Positions 54,114 to 59,665 of a stretch of 59,665 nt of DNA are shown in pieces (position 1 is the first letter of the stretch; every line of letters starts with the position of its first letter). Source of the stretch: an uncultured Saprospiraceae bacterium (GTDB lineage Bacteria; Bacteroidota; Bacteroidia; Chitinophagales; Saprospiraceae); contig CALBEE010000013.1 in NCBI GenBank assembly GCA_937927575.1, positions 1-59,665 of the forward strand, given 5' to 3'. Under the pieces are notes generated by a model. That model saw only the letters and a list, made by a program, of their open reading frames with translations, did not search any database and was not told where the DNA came from. A program made the translations under genes and the position numbers.

Positions 54114-56582
54114 ATGAAACTTACATATTCATTACTCTGTTTTTTATTTGCGATTACCCATCTTTCTGCTCAACTTTCAGGTACTATTACAAGTAATACT
54201 GGCGATACTTTGGCCTATGCCTCGGTATATGTAGAAGGCACGGCACAAGGCACGATAGCCAACGAAAATGGCGCCTACAACCTAAGCCTTGATCCTGGAG
54301 ATTATAAGATTGTCTATCAGTACATCGGATACGAAAAACTCGTGCAGGATCTCAGCATTTCTGCCGAAGGAATGGTCAATGACATCGTACTACAAGAGAG
54401 CGCTTATGTGATCAATGATGTCGTCATCGCAGCAGATGCCGAAGATCCAGCCTATGCTATTATGCGTAAAACGATTAAAAATCGTGATAAAAATCAGAAT
54501 CTCATCCAGTCTTACACTGCCAATGTATATGTCAAAGGAAATGTCAAAATGCTCGATGCACCTGAGAGTCTTTTTGGCCAAGAGATCGGTAATCTTGATG
54601 GGATATTAGATGACTCCACACGCCAAGGAATCCTTTATCTGTCCGAGTCTCAGTCTAAGATCACCTTTGAAAGGCCTGATAATATCAAGGAAGAAATGTA
54701 TAGCTCGGTAGTGAGTGGTAGTGATAATGGATTGAATGCTAATCAGTTTGGCAATGCTCGTTTTGATTTCTATGAAGAGTATCAAGAGTTCGAAAGAAGC
54801 ATGTTGACGCCTCTTGCAGATAATGCGATGAGCTATTACAGATTTCGATTAGAAGGTACGACCTATGATTCGGATGGACAATTGGTCAATAAGATCAAGG
54901 TGATGCCTAAGTCGGATTATCAGCCCTTGTTTTTCGGTATGATCTATATCTATGAAGATACTTGGAGCTTACATAGTGTAGATCTCAATTTTACGGGTAG
55001 ATCGGTCAAGCTCAAGTTTTTTGATACCATATCTATTCAGCAAATATTTGTTCCGGTCAATGGTTTTGAAGGGCTTCCTTTGATGTCTCAGACTATGGAG
55101 TTTGGAGCAGGGATGTTTGGTTTTGAGTTTGGTGGTGTGTTTAATTATATATTTTCTGATTATACCCTCAATCCTGAAATTGAAAAAGGCACCTTCACCT
55201 CCGAATCTTTTAGAATGACGGATGATGCTGTCGTGAGAGATAGTGCTTTTTGGGAAGATGTAAGACCAATCCCATTGACGGCCGAAGAGAAAATCGATTA
55301 TGTACGCAAAGATTCTCTCAAGCAAATCTGGGAATCCAAACCTTATCTAGATTCATTGGATCGCGCCAATAATAAATTTAAGTGGTCAGATGTATTGTTC
55401 GGTTATGATTATGATAATACGTATCAAAAAAGGCATTTTACTTATAGAAGTCCTTTGAGCAGCTATCAATTTAATGCGGTAGAAGGTCATGCTTTAGATA
55501 TCGCTTTTGAGGCGAGATTATATGATAGCACAGAGAATAAACAATTGAAGATTAACCCTTTGATTAGATACGGATTTTCGGATAAGCAATTGAAGGCTTC
55601 GCTTAATTTTAGATACAGATTTGATAGACGTAATCGTGGGTTTTTGTATTTCGGTGGTGGACGAGAATATGCACAACTGAATAAGACGAATCCAGTGATG
55701 ACCAATATCAATACGCAGTATAGTTTGTTTTCCAAAACAAATTTGCTACATCTATATGATAAGCGATATCTCAAATTGAATGTCACTAAAGAAGTGAAGA
55801 ATGGATTATATGTGAGGCCTTTTATCAATTACGAACAACGAAGACCCTTGTCTAATAATTCTGATTACAGTTGGGGAGGGGAGTCAGGTGACATTTATCG
55901 ACCTAATAATATCATCGGTAAAGATGGCTATGAAAGAGAATATACTTTGCAAGCGCATGATGCATTACTTGCTGGTGTAAGATTAACTTGGTATCCTGGA
56001 CAGAAGTATATGACTTTTCCAGATTTTAAAAGCAGAATACAAAGCGGTCTGCCCAAATTTCAGTTGGAATATAGTAGAGGTTTGGCGGATGTTTCTTTTG
56101 ATAAGTTACATCTCAAGATTTGGGACAGAACAGTCAACGCTAAGCTCTTTGGATATAGTGCCTACTCGATTGAAGGCGGTATGTTTTTGTCTGACGAAGC
56201 GGTGGGCATTCCTGACCAATTTCATTTTAGAGGAAACGAAACTTTCATCAATTTTGAAAGAGATAATATAGGTAGTTTTAAATTGATGCCACAGTATGTG
56301 TATAGTACGATCGAGAGTTATGCAGCTGGATTTTTTGAGCACCATTTTGATGGCTATATACTAGATAGAGTTCCGCTATTTAGAAATGTAGGAGCTAAAT
56401 TAGTAGCTGGTGGTAATATCATGGCATACAAAGATCAATATTACTACGAATACTCTGTAGGTTTAGAAGGAATAAGTATAGGATTGTTTACTTTATTCAG
56501 AATGGATTATGCTTGGGCCAAAGATAAAAATGGATTTAGTGACCATGGTTTTATGATAGGATTGAGTCAGTTGTTTGAATAG
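54114..56582 (+). CDS. DUF5686 outer-membrane protein with regulatory-like domain
   Basis: The 822 residues have a signal peptide (1-19), a carboxypeptidase-regulatory-like domain (about 20-95; GTITSNTGDTLAYASVYVEG and YIGYEKL) and a long DUF5686 region ending as a beta-barrel (ISQLFE, LSQLF-type end). This family is widespread in Bacteroidota and of unknown function; it may take part in envelope assembly. The first third looks richer in G+C than the rest. Confidence 0.85.
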   Translation: MKLTYSLLCFLFAITHLSAQLSGTITSNTGDTLAYASVYVEGTAQGTIANENGAYNLSLDPGDYKIVYQYIGYEKLVQDLSISAEGMVNDIVLQESAYVINDVVIAADAEDPAYAIMRKTIKNRDKNQNLIQSYTANVYVKGNVKMLDAPESLFGQEIGNLDGILDDSTRQGILYLSESQSKITFERPDNIKEEMYSSVVSGSDNGLNANQFGNARFDFYEEYQEFERSMLTPLADNAMSYYRFRLEGTTYDSDGQLVNKIKVMPKSDYQPLFFGMIYIYEDTWSLHSVDLNFTGRSVKLKFFDTISIQQIFVPVNGFEGLPLMSQTMEFGAGMFGFEFGGVFNYIFSDYTLNPEIEKGTFTSESFRMTDDAVVRDSAFWEDVRPIPLTAEEKIDYVRKDSLKQIWESKPYLDSLDRANNKFKWSDVLFGYDYDNTYQKRHFTYRSPLSSYQFNAVEGHALDIAFEARLYDSTENKQLKINPLIRYGFSDKQLKASLNFRYRFDRRNRGFLYFGGGREYAQLNKTNPVMTNINTQYSLFSKTNLLHLYDKRYLKLNVTKEVKNGLYVRPFINYEQRRPLSNNSDYSWGGESGDIYRPNNIIGKDGYEREYTLQAHDALLAGVRLTWYPGQKYMTFPDFKSRIQSGLPKFQLEYSRGLADVSFDKLHLKIWDRTVNAKLFGYSAYSIEGGMFLSDEAVGIPDQFHFRGNETFINFERDNIGSFKLMPQYVYSTIESYAAGFFEHHFDGYILDRVPLFRNVGAKLVAGGNIMAYKDQYYYEYSVGLEGISIGLFTLFRMDYAWAKDKNGFSDHGFMIGLSQLFE

Positions 56583-56602
56583 ATTTTTTTCATTTAAAAA
56601 AA

Positions 56603-56709
56603 ATAAATTCCAAATTTCAAACTCTAAATTCCAAAAAAAAGTAAATTCCAAATTCCAAAAAAAGTAACTCTAAATTCTAAACTCTAAATTCTAAATTTCA
56701 AATTCCAAG
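56603..56709. repeat. Second degenerate AAATTCC repeat tract
   Basis: Heptamers AAATTCC, AAATTTC, AAACTCT and AAATTCT alternate with runs of A between the convergent DUF5686 and susD genes. The unit matches the tract at 5720-5827. Confidence 0.85.
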
Positions 56710-56780
56710 AGCTCAGTCTTTTGTCAATAATTTATAAAACGGGTAAAGAGTTTAATGCTTAAAATGCAAGCATCACTCTA

Positions 56781-58169
56781 TTACTCAAAAAGCCACATGT
56801 CATCGTCTAGTAATGCACCATTTTGTCTTACGACCGCTTCATTTACTTGATCTAAGTTGAATTCAAATTCTGAAATAGGGTATGGGTACCTTCTCGGTAC
56901 AATATTGCTAGGGTTATTATCTGACGGAAAGAATGCGGTGGACGCTAAAGCAGGATATCCAGTTCTTCGATAATTGTTCCATGTTTGAATATGATTGTAT
57001 CCATAATAGGCTTTGTATGATTCGAGCATAATGAGTTGAAGTGCATCTTCAAAGTCACTGTTTTCTGGAATGAATGAGTTTGAATTGATATAGTTTTCCG
57101 CCTCATTAGTAAGTCCTGTTACCACTTCGAAATTAGAGCGTAAGGCTTCTTTGAGAGCTTGAGTTACACTTTCATAACTATTACCCATTCTTAATAAAAC
57201 TTCTGCTTCTATAAATTTTAATTCTGTAAACGAAAATAGAGGAATCGTGGAATCTTCTTGAGTCCATGTGAGAAAAGATTCTCCCATAAATGAATTTTCA
57301 CCATTAATAGAAGTTGTGAAATTTGGTTTTCTTGGATCGAGAAAAATAGAATTAAAAAAAAATGCTCCGGTGCGAAATGTTCTTGGTCTTTCGAAGCCAA
57401 ATTTGAATAAAGGATTTTGAAAATCAATCCTAAATTTAAAATTGGCTTGTTCATTAATTGAGTTGAAAGATTGAGTCGTCACGATTTCCAGAATTTCCGA
57501 ATACAGAGAAGGCTTTCTCTTACTCATGTTAAGAAGGTGTCGTGCTTTGAGTCCAAAAGCTAACTTTTTCCAGTTAAGCATATTGCCATTATATATTTCG
57601 TCGGCATCAGATAAGAAGTCATCGTTAGTGCTATTACCAATGAGGGCAATCGCTTCGTCTAGAAGTTGAATCAGACGCTCATATACTTCTTCTTGGGTAT
57701 CATATTTTGGTGTCAGGTTTTCACCTTTTAGTAGCGCTTCACTCATGGGTATATCTCCAAATAAATTTGTCAATGTACCATACTCATGCGCTATTAATAT
57801 ATTAGCAATGGCTTCGAGATTAGAATTCGATTCATTTTGAGCAAGATTTTTCATTTCTTGCAAATTGACCAAGCTGCCACCATAAAATGCATTATTCCAT
57901 GCATTATTGAAAGTTCCTTGATCGAAGCGATAATTTGTAAACGTCAATACGGTTTGATCACCTTCTTCTAGGTATTGCATGAGGTGTGCTGTAGATCTTC
58001 CGGCTATAGCGGATTGATTGAACACTACTTGACCTATGTTACCTCTTAACAGCTCTATTGCGTTAATATCTCGTAGCGTACCATTAATTTGGGATTCGTC
58101 ATTGAGATCGCATGAAGTGAAAATAGATAGACTTATGAAGAACGCGAATATTATTATATTTTTTAGCAT
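56781..58169 (-). CDS. SusD/RagB-family nutrient-binding lipoprotein
   Basis: The 462-residue protein has a lipoprotein signal (IFTSCD, Cys at 20) and SusD-like order: TPR-like helices, LEAIANILIAHEYGTLTNLFGDIPMSEAL and a final RYPYPISEFEFNLDQVNEAV. It binds the nutrient outside the cell and closes over its SusC partner, whose stop lies 29 bp upstream. The substrate is not indicated by neighbours in the window. Confidence 0.92.
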   Translation of the reverse strand: MLKNIIIFAFFISLSIFTSCDLNDESQINGTLRDINAIELLRGNIGQVVFNQSAIAGRSTAHLMQYLEEGDQTVLTFTNYRFDQGTFNNAWNNAFYGGSLVNLQEMKNLAQNESNSNLEAIANILIAHEYGTLTNLFGDIPMSEALLKGENLTPKYDTQEEVYERLIQLLDEAIALIGNSTNDDFLSDADEIYNGNMLNWKKLAFGLKARHLLNMSKRKPSLYSEILEIVTTQSFNSINEQANFKFRIDFQNPLFKFGFERPRTFRTGAFFFNSIFLDPRKPNFTTSINGENSFMGESFLTWTQEDSTIPLFSFTELKFIEAEVLLRMGNSYESVTQALKEALRSNFEVVTGLTNEAENYINSNSFIPENSDFEDALQLIMLESYKAYYGYNHIQTWNNYRRTGYPALASTAFFPSDNNPSNIVPRRYPYPISEFEFNLDQVNEAVVRQNGALLDDDMWLFE

Positions 58170-58198
58170 GATCGTTTTATTTTGAAAGTGCTACAGAA

Positions 58199-59665
58199 TT
58201 AAAAAGATACATCGAGTACAAGTCCAATTTGCTTTGTTCCAGGATTATTAAAATATTCTAATCCTCTTGAATTAGCATTTCCTAGAAGATTAGTTTCTGG
58301 ATCTATTCCCGGAAAATCTGTGATCACTAATAGATTGTTTGCAAAGACACCTAATGAGAAATTAGAAAACAAATCACTTTTCAGTACATCCTTAAAATTA
58401 TAATTGATAGCAATGTTGCGTAATCGTACCCAACTGGCATCGTAGATAGATAAAGAAGAAAGACCACCAAATCCATATCTTTGACGATAGAACCTATTGT
58501 TGTCACCAGATGCAGGTGCTAATTCTGCTTCAATATTGTTGACTCCTCCTACAGTATTGACCCCTTCAAATAAAACAGTTTGCCCAACTTCAGATGCGGC
58601 CTGTTCCGAACGGCCGAAGTAATCTAAAACGCCGCAAGTGCCGCACCAAACGTCTCCACCAGATTTAATATCTACATTGGCAGAAATACTTAGTTTGTCG
58701 AATAAGGTGAATTGATTATTAATGTACATAGTCCAGTCAGGATTTGGATCACCTATTATTAAGTCATTTTCGCTTAAGGGAAAGCCATCAAAATCAATTA
58801 CTATCTGCTGATTTTCGTTTCTGAGAAATCCTGTTCCCACAATAACACCGTAAGCCTCATCTACAATCGCTTCAGTTCTCGTTAGAGAAAACCCACTTTG
58901 AATTATTGGGTTGTTATTTTCTGTAGTACCTATGACGATATTATTGTTTTTGTTAAATGCTAAAGATAAATTCCAATCGTATTTTTTACTGTCTACTATT
59001 TTTGCATTGATGGCTATTTCAAAACCAACATTTTCTGTCTCTCCTATATTGTCGAAAATAGATTGTATTCCTGAGGTTGAGGCCGTTTCTTTATTTACAA
59101 TCAATCCAGTAGAAGATTCTCTATACACCAAAAAGCCTAATTTGTATTTTTCATCATTGAACAATAAATCTATCCCCATGTCTATGGCCGCTGTGGATTC
59201 GGCAATCAAGTTATTGTTCACTCCCGTATTGATCAGCTGAGGACTATTGGTCGTATTTGCTGATATAAATCCATCACCACTTATACTATTGTCAGGGGAA
59301 AATGTACTAAAGGTATTTCCTATTGAGAAGTCATTGCCAAATCGACCAAATGATCCATGTAATAAGATGTTTGAGACATTTGATTCTAGGCTATTATTTT
59401 GGATAAGCTTGACACCTATTCCTATTCCATAAGACAGAAATCCATTGGTCGATTTTCCGAATTTATTGGATTGGTCTTGTCTTATACTAGCATCTACAAA
59501 AATGAAATCATTATATGCAGCATCGAAAGCTAGCATAGCTCCAAATCTTTTTCTATCTATGACATCACTGGTGCTATTAAGATTAGTTCCATTAGAAAGC
59601 GAAACATCATTTGGAAGGATCAAGGCATTGGCGGTCCTAGTGTCTAAGCTTCTACTTATAGTATT
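58199..59665 (-). CDS. SusC/RagA-family TonB-dependent transporter (5' part outside window)
   Basis: The frame is open from the window edge (59665) to the stop at 58199, so this is the C-terminal 488 residues or so of a protein normally of about 1000. It shows SusC barrel wording: GPSR-type strands, FAGSFGRFGNDF-like HGSFGRFGND, WVRLRNIAINYNF and the final TKQIGLVLDVSF. An apparent start at 59623 is only a TTG inside the gene. It pairs with the SusD gene 29 bp downstream. Confidence 0.93.
   Translation of the reverse strand, partial: NTISRSLDTRTANALILPNDVSLSNGTNLNSTSDVIDRKRFGAMLAFDAAYNDFIFVDASIRQDQSNKFGKSTNGFLSYGIGIGVKLIQNNSLESNVSNILLHGSFGRFGNDFSIGNTFSTFSPDNSISGDGFISANTTNSPQLINTGVNNNLIAESTAAIDMGIDLLFNDEKYKLGFLVYRESSTGLIVNKETASTSGIQSIFDNIGETENVGFEIAINAKIVDSKKYDWNLSLAFNKNNNIVIGTTENNNPIIQSGFSLTRTEAIVDEAYGVIVGTGFLRNENQQIVIDFDGFPLSENDLIIGDPNPDWTMYINNQFTLFDKLSISANVDIKSGGDVWCGTCGVLDYFGRSEQAASEVGQTVLFEGVNTVGGVNNIEAELAPASGDNNRFYRQRYGFGGLSSLSIYDASWVRLRNIAINYNFKDVLKSDLFSNFSLGVFANNLLVITDFPGIDPETNLLGNANSRGLEYFNNPGTKQIGLVLDVSF

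Noticed and set aside
59621..59623. A start codon for the SusC-type gene
   Set aside because: It is an internal TTG; the frame stays open to the window edge and the protein would lack its plug and signal peptide.

Overview
The window is AT-rich chromosomal DNA from a member of the Bacteroidota, most likely a free-living, polysaccharide-degrading relative of the Saprospiria or Cytophagia. The signs are: type IX secretion C-terminal sorting domains on at least three large secreted proteins; a PorT-like gene beside ubiE; SusC/SusD; FecI/FecR with an STN-type TonB receptor; DUF5683, DUF5686 and DUF4249-like proteins; and several promoters of the Bacteroidota form TTG-N19/20-TAnnTTTG. No rRNA, tRNA, transposase, phage structural gene or CRISPR array was seen. 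Taxonomy is inference.

Layout. 1-8.2 kb: hairpin-rich start, porT and ubiE (minus); then a plus-strand run with an unknown protein, a DinB-like protein, an OmpA-family protein followed by DUF5683, a degenerate MobA-like transferase, an outer-membrane-type protein and a di-haem peroxidase. 8.2-9.9 kb: parB and parA. 10.2-16.2 kb: flavin reductase, SDR, TlpA-type thioredoxin lipoprotein, a small SH3/Tudor-like protein and a T9SS-exported BNR protein. 16.3-21 kb: dicarboxylate symporter, rpmI-rplT without infC, RluE-type pseudouridine synthase, a lipoprotein and ychF. 21-26 kb: ftsE, NUDIX, membrane protein, divergent Lrp/AsnC and asnB, a DUF1761-like gene cut by a stop codon, and a His-rich metal-binding lipoprotein. 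26-36 kb: a Tat-exported Gfo/Idh/MocA oxidoreductase, then TonB receptor, FecR and ECF sigma factor, divergent from a very large GH74-GH9 fusion with a T9SS tail. 36-42 kb: FKBP, RRM protein, mltG-panB, a DUF4249-like lipoprotein and a thioredoxin. 42-43.8 kb: GH30 lipoprotein.

43.9-51.6 kb is the accessory part. It is a run of small, unrelated genes, all on the minus strand: a two-component-propeller T9SS protein, a conserved unknown, an XRE regulator with a membrane partner, a nonsense-broken secreted protein, several unknowns, a DUF6000-like protein, a membrane alpha/beta hydrolase and a GNAT. They are separated by imperfect palindromes that resemble integron attC sites, some sharing sequence. 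Two 163-167 bp imperfect direct repeats bracket 4.4 kb of it. At the left edge lies an orphan T9SS sorting-domain tail, which looks like a relic of a disrupted gene. No integrase is in the window. This array is the best candidate for an undescribed element.

51.7-59.7 kb: a helix-hairpin-helix outer-membrane protein, a DUF5686 protein, a 7-bp repeat tract, and a SusD/SusC pair whose susC runs off the right edge. Together the enzymes (GH74-GH9, GH30), the receptors (SusCD, FecA-like) and the T9SS point to extracellular glucan or xyloglucan use; the rest is mostly housekeeping.
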